From Nostoc sp. UHCC 0702 (GTDB lineage Bacteria; Cyanobacteriota; Cyanobacteriia; Cyanobacteriales; Nostocaceae): DNA of 64,000 nt. The stretch's first letter is position 1; each line of letters opens with the position of its first letter. The position numbers and the translations under genes are program-made. Shown here piece after piece: positions 9,772 through 18,357 of this stretch. The notes under the pieces were generated by a model. It was given only the letters and a program-made list of their open reading frames with translations, was not told the origin of the DNA and searched no databases. The stretch covers positions 4,193,918 through 4,257,917 of the forward strand of contig CP071065.1 in NCBI GenBank assembly GCA_017164015.1. The letters are read 5' to 3'.

Positions 9772-10060
9772 ATTAACTTGTGTAATTTGTCATTTGTGAT
9801 TGTTTTAATATATAGAATTCCTATTTGATTTTTGAAAAAACTGAGTAGAGGCGGGTTCACCCAGTTCATCATTAATAATTGATAATATTTTTAAACCCGC
9901 CCCTACCAGACTTCTTTCTTCCCTGTTCTCTATCATCAATAATTTAAGGTGTGTTATAACAAATGTTAACACACCCTAATAAATACAAATGGCTAATGAC
10001 TAATGACAAAGAAAGTCAGATGAAGTAATTATGGAATTTACATATATTTTAGCTTATTCA
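9772..10060. repeat. Intergenic spacer with repeat fragments
   Basis: No gene is visible. Near 9812-9835 there is a CCTATTTGATTTTTGAA motif, the end sequence of a repeat also seen near 42862, 42960 and 62360. The rest is AT-rich with GGGCGGGT/ACCCGCCC-type pairs. Confidence 0.4.
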
Positions 10061-10795
10061 TTAATCGTTTTTGGTTGAAGAAAGTGGCTGAATTGTACAG
10101 GATTTAGTAGCGCAATTTTGCTCATAAAGCATCTTGATATAGGGTTCTTGCCAAGAGAGGGGAACTTCCAACAATGCCTGAGTTCCTGTGATTCCTTGCC
10201 CTATAAATAGTAAAAGAGCAATACAATTAAGAATAATATGAACCTGACGCCAGCGATTGGTTTTATCTTTATAGATGTCTGGCAAAATCGCTAGTGAAAA
10301 AATCATTAGCAAAGCAGCAACTAGTCCGTAATAATAGTGGGAAACATACCATTGTTCAGTTTTACGATAGATTCCATCTTGACAGCCAAGTACCACTAAC
10401 ACCATCCCCGTCAGCGTTGCAAATATCCCACGCCTGTTTTTTTCCTTCGCCTGATAGAGTAAATATAAACAAGCGATCGCCGCTGCAAACAATAGTCCGA
10501 TAAAAATTACCTGAAATGGTGCTGTTCTCCAAATTTGCTTGTCTAAAATATTACCCACAATATCGTTAGCCAGCGCGATTAAAACAATACCTACAACTGC
10601 GGCTGTTAGCCAACGGCCTAAAGAGACATGCTCCTGTCCCACAATGGCGGGAACTTTACTCTTACCTGTTGCTAAAATTTGCAATCGGCGTTCACGGACT
10701 TGCCAAGCGCGGTTAACAACGATACCAATTATTGGGAAAACTACTATTACAGCCAGCACTGGATGTAACACCAAGATCAAATCTTTCAATTCCAT
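10061..10795 (-). CDS. DUF4079-type multi-pass membrane protein
   Basis: A 244-residue protein with about six hydrophobic helices. It opens with HPVLAVIVVFPIIG, the pattern of the DUF4079 family that is common in cyanobacteria. Conserved histidines lie in or next to helices (the HP near residue 11, SHYYYG in the middle, HIILN later), which is compatible with a cytochrome b561-like heme fold, but heme binding is inference. It stands alone between a MITE and a C-rich spacer. The function is unknown. Confidence 0.75.
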   Translation of the reverse strand: MELKDLILVLHPVLAVIVVFPIIGIVVNRAWQVRERRLQILATGKSKVPAIVGQEHVSLGRWLTAAVVGIVLIALANDIVGNILDKQIWRTAPFQVIFIGLLFAAAIACLYLLYQAKEKNRRGIFATLTGMVLVVLGCQDGIYRKTEQWYVSHYYYGLVAALLMIFSLAILPDIYKDKTNRWRQVHIILNCIALLLFIGQGITGTQALLEVPLSWQEPYIKMLYEQNCATKSCTIQPLSSTKND

Positions 10796-10981
10796 ATCTT
10801 ATACCCTTTCACTAAATAGACAAGCTCTTCTCTTGAGCAGGGGTGCAGGGGGGATAGGGGGATAGGGGGATGGGGAGATGGTGAAGAAATAACTAATGCC
10901 CCATTTCCAATTCCCAATTCCCAATACTTCGGCTTCGCTCAGTACAAGTTCCCCATTTCCTATTCCCCATTCCCCATTCCC
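10796..10981. repeat. Low-complexity spacer
   Basis: GGGGGATA-type tandem units near 10850-10875 and CCCAATTCC/CCCCATTCC units near 10910-10980. It also contains ACTTCGGCTTCGCTCAGTAC, a palindromic insert of the same kind as the one translated in the lone tnpB gene near 22433. No gene. Confidence 0.45.
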
Positions 10982-11404
10982 TTACTTGACTTCACTGGCA
11001 GGAAATGATGTTACTTTACCCTTTTTAACGGCAACTATCACATCGTAAGTTGAACAGTAAGCAAACGTGACATTATTAGCTTTGTTATAAAGATTAACCA
11101 CCATACCTGCGCCACCAGGTTGGACAGCAAGCGGTTCTAGATCACCAAAAAAGTAACGACGTAGCTCGTCACCACTACCAAACTGACCCTTATGCTTGAT
11201 CAACAAATCAATTTTTTGTTGAGTAGTTAAACCTGTAACATCTTTCATTTCTGCTGCTGATGCTTGCACCAGTGAAGGATTCACAGCTTTAAGTGGAACA
11301 TCCCAAACCGTTAACATACCAGCCAAAGCAACACTTGTAAGCACAGAAGAAGCAATTTTCATTTTTTTTTCTGAAATTTTCAGTTTTTCGACTAACCACA
11401 GCAT
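10982..11404 (-). CDS. Small exported protein of unknown function
   Basis: A 140-residue protein. The more natural start may be the Met at 11362, which gives a signal peptide (KIASSVLTSVALAGML...QASA|AEM) and a mature part of about 90 residues. The mature part has LTTQQKIDLLIKHKGQFGSGDELRRYFFGD, a short helical stretch, then a small beta-rich end with a single Cys. No known domain is recognised. It is divergent from the EamA transporter gene, with a 186-base AT-rich gap between the starts. Confidence 0.6.
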   Translation of the reverse strand: MLWLVEKLKISEKKMKIASSVLTSVALAGMLTVWDVPLKAVNPSLVQASAAEMKDVTGLTTQQKIDLLIKHKGQFGSGDELRRYFFGDLEPLAVQPGGAGMVVNLYNKANNVTFAYCSTYDVIVAVKKGKVTSFPASEVK

Positions 11405-11590
11405 CTCACCTGCTACTGAAGCTGAAATTAAACCAGTCTATGAATTGTCTGAATTTATCCTTGAGAAAAATTCAGTTTCAACTCAGCATATTCTCAGAAT
11501 CTTTTGTAGTGTTTTCTCAGATTCATTTAACCTTAAATTAACCAACAAAGTTGAAAATAGTAAACATTATTTCTTTGCTGTGGTGTTATT

Positions 11591-12637
11591 GTGACCAGAC
11601 CGAGACAATGGTATTCTCTCATCGATAAAATTCCAGGTCAAACCTATCTCTGGCTAGCAATCTTGATTTTTGGAGCTTCTAGTGCAGTTACTCGCAAGTT
11701 GACACAAATCGGTGCCCAACACTTCATAAATGGTGAAAATCCGATTTCTCTGTGTAATGTTTTATTCATAGGTAATCTGTGTTCCTTGATAATTATGATA
11801 CCTATATATAGGCGCCAGTGGAACAAAAAGACTTTGAGACAATTGTCAAGGAAAGATTGGTTTGCACTGACAGTAGTAACTATTTTATCTGGAGCGCTTG
11901 CGCCTGGCTTAATTTTCCAGGCATTAGCAATAACAGAGGTTAATAATATTATTTTAGTTGGACGCTTAGAGCCGCCACTGGCTATAGCTTTATCAGTCTG
12001 GTTACTCACTGAACGAGTAAATCGTTGGCAAGTTGTGGGAGCGATCGCTGCATTTGTCGGTGTTACCCTCACTATTTTCCTCCATACTTCAGACATGCCT
12101 ATGATCAACATGGGGGGTTTAAGAGTGGGTAAGGGGGAAATTTTCACAGCGATCGCAACCGTGGCTTCGGTAGTTTCAACAATTATTGTCAAAGAATATC
12201 TTTCTCATATCCCTTTAGGAATTTTTAGTATATTTCGTACTGCTTTAGGAACTGTAATATTTTTCTTTATGGCTTTAGTTCTCTATGGCAGCGGCCATTT
12301 TGCAGGTGCTTTTTCACCTTTTTTATGGCAGTGGATGCTTGTTTATAGTGCTGTAATTATTGTGCTAGGTCAGTCATTTTGGCTCAAAGGCTTAAGACAT
12401 TCTACCGTGTCAGTGGCTTCCTTAGCTGGCTCTTTTACCCCAATAGTGGGCATCCTAGCAGCGTATTTAATATTAGGTGAAGCCCCTACCCAAGCTCAAT
12501 ATATCGGTAGTAGCTTCATTTTATTTGGTATATTCCTCAGCCAAGTTGGTATTCAACTTCAAACTTCTCGCACAGTTGCGCTTGATCAGGTAAGTTCTAC
12601 TCAAATAGAACAAGGTATGGGATTTAAGGGAATTTGA
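11591..12637 (+). CDS. EamA/DMT-family transporter
   Basis: A 348-residue inner-membrane protein with ten predicted helices in two EamA repeats (about 20-160 and 180-320). The typical patterns are LEPPLAIALSVWLLTERV at the end of the first repeat and SLAGSFTPIVGILAAYLILGE at the end of the second. Members export small metabolites such as amino acids; the substrate here is unknown. The chosen start is GTG at 11591, the first start in the frame. Confidence 0.88.
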   Translation: MTRPRQWYSLIDKIPGQTYLWLAILIFGASSAVTRKLTQIGAQHFINGENPISLCNVLFIGNLCSLIIMIPIYRRQWNKKTLRQLSRKDWFALTVVTILSGALAPGLIFQALAITEVNNIILVGRLEPPLAIALSVWLLTERVNRWQVVGAIAAFVGVTLTIFLHTSDMPMINMGGLRVGKGEIFTAIATVASVVSTIIVKEYLSHIPLGIFSIFRTALGTVIFFFMALVLYGSGHFAGAFSPFLWQWMLVYSAVIIVLGQSFWLKGLRHSTVSVASLAGSFTPIVGILAAYLILGEAPTQAQYIGSSFILFGIFLSQVGIQLQTSRTVALDQVSSTQIEQGMGFKGI

Positions 12638-12794
12638 AAATTAGCTGACTGTTGACTGATGACTGATCCCGCATTTCTCACAAGCAAGAGCGATCGCACT
12701 TTACATAATCCTTACCCAGAATCCCCATACACGTAGTATGTGTAGTAGAGCAATACGAGTCGCGATCGCAATCACGAGTGTTAACCAGTTATAA

Positions 12795-12968
12795 CTAAAT
12801 TTCCTCAATCTTGATTTTTTTAGGTGAGGGAGGCTCCTCTTCCCGCACGCGCACCACAAAGCCATCCTTTTTAAGAAAGCTTTGCAAATCTTTGATTTGT
12901 TCCCAACAACGGTAAAATCTGTGATTTACCTGATAGTACAAATCGCTAAGGGATTGAGTGACGTTAAG
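12795..12968 (-). pseudogene. Fragment of an unknown plasmid-type gene
   Basis: About 57 sense codons are open on the minus strand, ending in a stop at 12795 with a stop directly upstream and no start codon. The product reads as protein-like (LYYQVNHRFYRCWEQIKD...FVVRVREEEPP) with a basic and acidic tail. It is preceded by an inverted repeat TACTTATT/AATAAGTA (12983-13009). It is likely the remnant of a longer gene in this decayed island; I do not recognise the family. Confidence 0.35.
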
Positions 12969-13301
12969 TTAAGCGTCGGTTATACTTATTGACAAACGCA
13001 AAATAAGTACAAAGTTCAAAGTGCGATGGCGGCGAGAGAAAACGCGATCGCTATTTTCTTCAAGCCTTATTACAACTTCTTCTCAATCCAAAATCTAAAT
13101 TTTTCCAGTTTCGAGTAGTTTTTACATGAAAAATCAGCCATTGATTTTCTGGTAATGGCTGAGCTAAAAAATAAAATACTGATTTAACAATGCTTTCAGC
13201 CCCTACGAGAGACCCTCGCACCACCGGAAGCTGTGCAGAAATGACGATCGCTCCAGGAGGCCCCCAGTGCTGATTTCATTATTGAGAATGCTTGAGAATA
13301 T

Positions 13302-13346
13302 GGGAGTAGGGAGTAGGGAGTAGGGAGTAGGGAGTAGGGAGTAGGG
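13302..13346. repeat. GGGAGTA heptamer tandem repeat
   Basis: About six and a half direct copies of GGGAGTA, one of the short tandem heptamers typical of heterocyst-forming cyanobacteria. It directly precedes the end of the next gene. Confidence 0.85.
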
Positions 13347-13347
13347 G

Positions 13348-13788
13348 CTAACGTGACGAGTGAATCAACTTTTCAATCTCACTTGGGGTTTGACCATCTG
13401 CTAGAGCAAACTCAACAGCTGCTTTTCGCTGTTGCACTAGGGCTGATTTTACGTTACCGCCGCCAATGTGGCAGCGCCGGATCTTCCGTCCCTCCATCCA
13501 GCAGTAGCGAAAGTATTTATGCTTTTTGGCGCCGCGCTGCACCCAGTACTCCTCAACCCAATGAGTGTGTTCGGGAGCAACTTGAATAACTGGTTTTTGC
13601 TCCCGAACACAAGGTGTAACAGGTGTAGCTGATTTTACTTGCTCCCGAACATAATAATTATGTTCGGGAGCATCGACGGTATCAGTTTGCTCCCGAACAA
13701 AAAAGCCGCATCTGTGTGGGAATTGTTCGGGAGCAGTTGGGTTGTTATCAACCTGTTCAACACGCAGCCGAATCAATTCATCGACCAT
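13348..13788 (-). CDS. Unknown accessory protein with a WVEEYWVQR...IGGGN C-terminal domain
   Basis: A 146-residue protein. The C-terminal 75 residues (EEYWVQRGAKKHKYFRYC...RRCHIGGGN...EIEKLI) resemble a small domain common in cyanobacterial accessory genes, with the pattern tyrosine-rich strand, H-I-x-GGN, then a helix. The N-terminal half is built from alternating APEH/APEQ and VREQ steps that are encoded by six copies of GTTCGGGAGCA in both orientations, so this half looks expanded by DNA repeats rather than selected as a fold. The start is ATG at 13788; no clear ribosome site. Function unknown. Confidence 0.6.
   Translation of the reverse strand: MVDELIRLRVEQVDNNPTAPEQFPHRCGFFVREQTDTVDAPEHNYYVREQVKSATPVTPCVREQKPVIQVAPEHTHWVEEYWVQRGAKKHKYFRYCWMEGRKIRRCHIGGGNVKSALVQQRKAAVEFALADGQTPSEIEKLIHSSR
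13569..13735. repeat. Six GTTCGGGAGCA repeats in both orientations inside a gene
   Basis: Direct copies at 13569, 13662 and 13725, and inverted copies at 13598, 13640 and 13688. Adjacent inverted copies can form stem-loops; the pair at 13640-13672 is almost a full palindrome. All are translated within the gene at 13348-13788. Confidence 0.85.
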
Positions 13789-13892
13789 TTCACAAAAATC
13801 CTGCTCTACATCTGCAATGGAGTAAGCAGCTATTTCGCATAAAGTAACGTGGCTAATCTATTCGTGGCTTTTTGGTTTTTTTACGTAGTCGT

Positions 13893-14097
13893 CTATTTTG
13901 ATGACGAGAAACTTTTAAACAAGATTGTACAAATCACAATCAGTCCGATCGCTTGCAGAATGTCGAGGGAGCCGAACTGTTGGGAATATACTGGGTATTA
14001 CTGCATTCCAGATAAGCATCAGTGGTAGTCCACTAGCTAAAGCTACAAGTAATGCGGTTGCAACGATTAGCAATGCAGAGAGTAGAAAATTTTTCAT
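13893..14097 (-). pseudogene. Frameshifted small membrane protein
   Basis: From ATG at 14097 the frame encodes a hydrophobic N-terminus (MKNFLLSALLIVATALL...LPLMLIWNAVIPSIF). Near 13976-13980 the sense continues in another frame as FGSLDILQAIGLIVICTILF and ends at 13893. Joined, these give about 67 residues of a two-helix protein with a WNxxxPxIF...FWQAxGL-like plan that I associate with a small family often seen on cyanobacterial plasmids. The break needs only one extra or missing base, so a sequencing error is possible. Confidence 0.6.
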
Positions 14098-14137
14098 CGT
14101 GGTTAGTGGTCAGTGAAGAGTTGCTTACGCTGTTCAG

Positions 14138-14299
14138 TTAGCTAGTGGGCATGGGAAATAGGTATTCCCAATATTCTCCATTCGAGGAATGGACAAACAT
14201 TCTGTAATTCCAAAAAATTGTTTGAGGGTATTCTTCATAAAAGGAAATTTCCCCTTGTAAGATAAATTCGCCTGCGGCTGTTTTTAAAGTGATTTCCAT
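14138..14299 (-). CDS. Small unknown protein (53 residues)
   Basis: The likely start is ATG at 14299 (MEITLKTAAGEFILQGEISF); the longer upstream frame is translated from low-complexity spacer. The product is a short beta-rich sequence with several aromatic residues (FYEEYPQTIFWNY, EYWEYLFP). It lies among plasmid-type remnants. No family recognised; it could be a remnant too. Confidence 0.4.
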   Translation of the reverse strand: MEITLKTAAGEFILQGEISFYEEYPQTIFWNYRMFVHSSNGEYWEYLFPMPTS

Positions 14300-14446
14300 T
14301 ATTGGCAATGGGGACTGGGGACTGGGAACAACGATCGCACTTTCTCCCCAAAATCTAAAATCTAAATTGGGCATTGGGAGCAGGGGGGAGTCAGTTGTCA
14401 GTTGTCAGTTGTCAGTCAACTGTGATCTGTTAGACGCCCGTCATTT

Positions 14447-14652
14447 GCGACCAGCTGAAGAGCTACAGCACCTCAAAGCATTGGAAGAAGCGGCGGCGGC
14501 TGGGTGGTTGTTGTCCTCTGCGCTTATTGGAGCAACTGACGGGGTGCAAGCCGAGAAAGCAGCAGTTTACTCGTGGAGCGTTCAGTTTTGTGAGGGCCGG
14601 GAAGATTGGGAATCAGTTAGGGTGGAAGGTAGTGAGGGTGAATGAGGGATAA
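14447..14652 (+). pseudogene. Frameshifted remnant, copy 1 of a duplicated gene end
   Basis: The sense runs PAEELQHLKALEEAAAAGWLLSS, then shifts frame and continues as LTGCKPRKQQFTRGAFSF and GKIGNQLGWKVVRVNEG with a stop at 14650-14652. It aligns along its whole length with the second remnant at 14883-15119, so both are 3' ends of one gene family. There is no start codon. Confidence 0.6.
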
Positions 14653-14679
14653 GCGGCTGTTGCTCCCTAGAGCGATCGC

Positions 14680-14838
14680 GTGTACAACCAAGCACCCTAT
14701 GCCAGTAAGGGACAACACAGGACTAAAAACGCTGATGATGGGATTTTTGCTGGTGGTGGTGAACAAATGTTGCTCAAGCTGACTGAGAATGGACTTGGTT
14801 ATGCAGCAGGCTTTGATGTTGGGCTTAGGATGGCATGA
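14680..14838 (+). CDS. Possible short open frame between the two duplicated remnants
   Basis: A GTG-started frame of 52 codons (PYASKGQHRTKNADDGIF, then MLLKLTENGLGYAAGFDVG) ending in TGA at 14836-14838. A stop lies just upstream and no ribosome site is visible. It may be another fragment of a larger gene; reality is uncertain. Confidence 0.25.
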   Translation: MYNQAPYASKGQHRTKNADDGIFAGGGEQMLLKLTENGLGYAAGFDVGLRMA

Positions 14839-14882
14839 TTTGAAAGGTGGTAAGAGTTAGGGCTGTACTAACCTTTTTTTGA

Positions 14883-15119
14883 ACAGCGATCGCTCGTACT
14901 GAGCAACCAGCCAAAGAGCTACAGCACCTCAAGTCCCTGGAAGAAGCGGCGGCGGCTGGATGGTTGCTGTCTTCTACTGAAGTCGAGGGGCTTTTGGGGT
15001 GTAAGCCGAGGGTGAACAAGGGGGAGCAGCAGTTTACTAGGGGGTCGTTCAGTTTTATGAGGTCGGGGAAGATTGGGAATCAGTCGGCGTGGAGGGTAGT
15101 GAGGGTGAGTGAGGGGTAA
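14883..15119 (+). pseudogene. Truncated remnant, copy 2 of a duplicated gene end
   Basis: Open from just after a TGA at 14880 to a TAA at 15117-15119 without a start codon. The product has PAKELQHLKSLEEAAAAGWL, then SSTEVEGLLGCKP, QQFTRGSFSF and GKIGNQSAWRVVRVSEG, a compact C-terminal domain in which G-W-L and RG-FSF are shared with copy 1. It is the better preserved of the two. Confidence 0.6.
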
Positions 15120-15412
15120 GCGAGTAGTGCGGGTAAGGGCGATCGCTCAGTAAATTCAATGCAATCTCTTGTGTTGTTTTTTAAGCGCCTTTTGTTGCCG
15201 ATTGGTTACAATCTGCGTAATTTGCTTTTGTTCAACTTGTTCAGGTAAAAGTACTGACAAGAGATTGCTAGATACCATAGTGAGTTGCTGAGAACTTACG
15301 TATAGATAAGGTTGTCAAAAGTACAATTAACTAGCCATTATGCAGTAGGGTAATAGTAACAGTGCAAAACAATAATCCACCCAAGCTGTAAGTAAGCTTG
15401 TTTTTTGTAGTT

Positions 15413-16069
15413 ATGACTCACATCGAATTTGGCAACCAGACAATTACTGCCGCAGAAGCGTTGACGCTGCTGGCTGGTTACCAAATGCTACCGCAGTTAT
15501 GTCGCAATTTGATTATTGACCGAGCCATTGCTTGTGTGGAACTGACTGCTCAACAGAAAGCAAATGCCTTAGAGCAATATAAACAGATTAATCAACTAAC
15601 TACACCACAAGCAATCACCTCAACCTTAAAACATTACGGCATGAGCTTTTCACAGCTGGAAGCGAGTGCCACACGAGAACTGCGAATAGAAAAATTCAAG
15701 CAAGCAACTTGGGGACAAAAGTTAGAATCATACTTTCTACAGTACAAATCACAGTTAGACAAAGTAATTTATTCGCTAATTCGGACATCAGATGCAGAAG
15801 TAGCCCAAGAACTTTACTTTCGTATCAAAGCAGAAGAACAAAGCTTTGCAGAAGTTGCCAAGGAATATTCGCAAGGACAAGAAGCCGAAACCGGAGGATT
15901 GCTAGGCCCAGTACCGCTGGGTCAACTGCACAGTGCGATCGCGCAAAAACTAGTGATTTCTCAACCAGGACAGTTGTGGCCACCGATGCAATTAGAGAAC
16001 TGGGTTGTAATTGTGCGATTGGAAAAGCTAATTCCTGCTCAGTTAGATGAGGCAATGCGCTCTAGCTAG
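15413..16069 (+). pseudogene. PpiC-type peptidyl-prolyl isomerase, C-terminus cut off
   Basis: A 218-residue protein starting at ATG 15413 (MTHIEFGNQTITAAEAL). The N-terminal helical SurA-like part covers about 1-125. A parvulin core (about 130-205) shows QSFAEVAKEYSQG, then TGGLLGPVPL and PGQLWPP, as in rotamases. It lacks a signal peptide, as do the cyanobacterial versions that accompany bacteriocin-type ABC exporters. The frame ends right after IPAQLDEAMRSS, where related proteins, from memory, run on for some 20-30 residues, and RHS-type sequence begins at this same point. The gene was therefore probably cut by a recombination; it might still make a folded isomerase. Confidence 0.65.
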
Positions 16070-16800
16070 CTTCAACTTGTCTGGCATCAGTGACGGCTTT
16101 GTAACTGCACCCACAAAAATTAACGCCAATATTTCTGACCCGTTGATTGGGTATCAGTCGGCGTTTAAGGATGGAACACGGGTTTATATTACTTTACCTG
16201 GGGGTAAGCGCGAGTCCTTTACGTTCCGTCCTACTGTAGACCCGATATTTGGTTTGGCAAGTGCGATCGGTGGTGTCAGCAGTACAGTGTATAGACCCGC
16301 TTTCGTTGGTGATAAAGGGGTGACAAGTACCCTCACAGTCAAGGATGCGCGGATTCTGCACAAGGATGGGACGGATGAGTACGTCGGGCTGAACGGAGGC
16401 GTAAATTACAACCCTGCTGATGTCAATTTCGGTAATGTGTACGTGCTGACGACCAAGGAAGGCATTGTTTATGAAATCGACGCGGCTACGGGCGACTTGT
16501 TGACTGTAACGGATACTAACGGCAATCAGCTTACGTATACTGATGATGGAATATACAGTTCAGCCGGGAAGCAAGTTACTTTTGAACGAGATGCACAGGG
16601 GCGGATTGCGTCAGTGAAAGACCCGATGGGTGAGTTGATCAGATATGGGTATAACGCGAATGTGGATTTAGTAAGTGTTACCGACCGTGAAGGTAATACT
16701 ACCAGAATGGAGTACAACCAAGAGCGATCGCCTCGTTAAACGCACTGATAATATTGATGGGGTAAGTCGTGATATTAGCTACACTTACGATGCTCTGCCG
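16068..16800 (+). pseudogene. RHS/YD-repeat protein remnant
   Basis: Starts abruptly at the truncation point of the PpiC gene. The sequence is that of an RHS shell: DPLIGYQSAFKDGTRVYITL, VTFERDAQGRIASVKDPMG, IRYGYNANVDLVSVTDREG. At a GCGATCGC near 16728 the frame ends, but RHS sense resumes in another frame as RLVKRTDNIDG...ISYTYDAL up to about 16800, with material missing between. It is an internal piece of a large polymorphic-toxin-type or wall-associated protein, without start or toxin tip. Confidence 0.75.
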
Positions 16801-17284
16801 TTTTTATCTTCTCCATCCTCCAGGGTCGTGCCTTAGATCGAAGGGCGATCGCTTCACTCGACCATTTTTCAGGCAGTGGCACAGGCGCGGCGGAACAGTA
16901 ACCCTCATGATCAACTTGCACTGCTTCACCCGAAACTGAGTTTTCAGTCTTCAACGAAGCGGGTTGATTTTGTTCTACTTGCCCTTGGGCTTGCGTTGAG
17001 GAGTTTTCATTTTGGTCAACGGCCGCGGCAGAACCTATGTCCTCATGAAAAATCCCCGGCTCAACACCCAAATCCTGCTTTTCCCTAGACGACGAAGCAG
17101 ATTGACTTGGTACAGCATCCACGAGCGTAAGCGAGGTGCAGTCAGTCGCCGTAGGCGAGTCTTCCTCCTGTTCTGATGCGCTTTCGATACGCCGAGGCGA
17201 CGCATCCAAAAGGGATGCGATCGCCGTCTCCTCCTCATGCAATTTTTCGTTTTGCGCGTCAGAACCAACTACCATACCACCCAC
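16775..17284 (-). CDS. Low-complexity open frame, doubtful gene
   Basis: 169 codons from GTG 17284, rich in Glu, Ser and Gln with no recognisable fold. Parts are translated from palindromic repeats (GAGCGTAAGCGAGGTGC and CGCCGTAGGCGAG near 17120-17160). It begins 19 bases after the interrupted plasmid-type gene and its end overlaps the RHS remnant, so it may be a read-on tail of that gene or non-coding. Confidence 0.3.
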   Translation of the reverse strand: MGGMVVGSDAQNEKLHEEETAIASLLDASPRRIESASEQEEDSPTATDCTSLTLVDAVPSQSASSSREKQDLGVEPGIFHEDIGSAAAVDQNENSSTQAQGQVEQNQPASLKTENSVSGEAVQVDHEGYCSAAPVPLPEKWSSEAIALRSKARPWRMEKIKTAEHRKCS

Positions 17285-17303
17285 TAAGGTGGTTGGTAGG
17301 TAG

Positions 17304-17796
17304 TTAAAGAATTGTTAGAAACGTTGTTAGGTTTGTGGAACCCTTGAAATCCTCACTTTTTTGACCATTCTTTTGGAATTGTTCCAAACCAGGGGGAATC
17401 TGTTCCACGCGGGGATGCTTTTGATTTGCTTCGGGTTGGTCGATTTTCTCCCCGGCTTGGGCGGCTTTCTGGCCACAAGAATCTGTTTCCTCTGACGTGG
17501 AGGATTCCCAGTAAAAGCGATTGTAGTATCCGTGAAGGTTGCGAACACGATAACCAATCAGTCCAGGTCTACCAGAGGGCAATCGACCAAAAACTTCTTC
17601 AAACTGGAATAAGCCTTGAGCCGTCAAAGCCGCACCCGCTTTTTGTAACGATTTGTAAGTAAGGTTAGTTTCCAGCTTGTGGGCATTTCCTCCAAATTGT
17701 TCAGCTGCAATTGAGTCCAACCACAACTGTTGTACACAAGGGGGCTGTTGACGAACCCAGTTGATGTCCTCAATCGAGACTTTACAAGACTTTCCG
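17304..17796 (-). pseudogene. Plasmid-type gene, C-terminal part, cut by an IS200/IS605 element
   Basis: The minus-strand frame enters from the transposon edge as CKVSIEDINWVRQQPPCVQQ, LWLDSIAAEQFGG, then LETNLTYKSLQKAGAALTAQ, GLFQFEEVFGRLPSGRPGLI and a Gln/Lys-rich tail to the stop at 17304. This reads like the family of cyanobacterial accessory proteins with the CVQQLWLD motif and a winged-helix-like part. The matching N-terminus lies on the far side of the element at 19607-19680. No start codon remains upstream of this half. Confidence 0.6.
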
Positions 17797-17868
17797 ATAG
17801 GCGCAAAACCCTGTGTCTTTAGACCAGGGATGTAGCGCCAACGGTGAATTTATTCACCGTGATATTTT

Positions 17869-18270
17869 CTATTTGTGGTGAGGATCTTCAATATATTTCT
17901 TGATTACTGCCGCGCTAACATTTCCAGCAGTTGAATAAAAATAACTATTTGTCCACATACTAGGCATCTTTTTTAAATCTGGAAACTCGCTTCTAAGCAG
18001 ATAAGATGACCTGCCTTTAAAGAATTTAACTATTTGATTAATCGCGTAAGTTGGTTGATATTCCACAAATAAATGTATGTGGTCTGGTGCTATTTCCAGA
18101 GCCAGAATATCCCAATCTTTATATGAAGCTAAATCATAAAATATCTGTCTTACTCGTTTAGCTACTTCATTCACTAACACCTTACGTCTACGCTTGGGTA
18201 TCCATACCAGATGAACGACAGCGTTACCTATAGAGTGATTGTTGTGTCTAGGTTCTAACGAATTAGTCAT
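17869..18270 (-). CDS. tnpA: IS200/IS605 Y1 transposase TnpA
   Basis: A 133-residue HUH single-strand transposase. The HUH motif is in APDHIHLFV and the catalytic Tyr lies in the C-terminal helix (VSAAVIKKYIEDPHHK). The length is normal for the family. The enzyme cuts and rejoins single-stranded DNA at the hairpins of the element ends. It is divergent from tnpB with an 87-base shared upstream region. No damage is visible, so the element may be active. Confidence 0.93.
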   Translation of the reverse strand: MTNSLEPRHNNHSIGNAVVHLVWIPKRRRKVLVNEVAKRVRQIFYDLASYKDWDILALEIAPDHIHLFVEYQPTYAINQIVKFFKGRSSYLLRSEFPDLKKMPSMWTNSYFYSTAGNVSAAVIKKYIEDPHHK

Positions 18271-18288
18271 GTTTTTTATTCGGAGCTA

Positions 18289-18317
18289 TTGACACTTAAA
18301 TAATAACTCGCTACTAT
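18289..18317 (+). promoter_or_regulatory. Promoter and ribosome site of tnpB
   Basis: TTGACA at 18289-18294, a 17-base spacer and TACTAT at 18312-18317 match a housekeeping sigma-type promoter. The tnpB ATG at 18358 is preceded by AAGGAGGTGATT, an unusually complete match to the 3' end of 16S rRNA. Confidence 0.6.
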
Positions 18318-18357
18318 ATTTACAGTCAATGAATTAACCCAAGGAGGTGATTAAGTA

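Noticed and set aside
13569..13735. Repeat array considered as a CRISPR
   Set aside because: The 11-base units alternate in orientation, the spacers are short and coding, and no cas gene is near.
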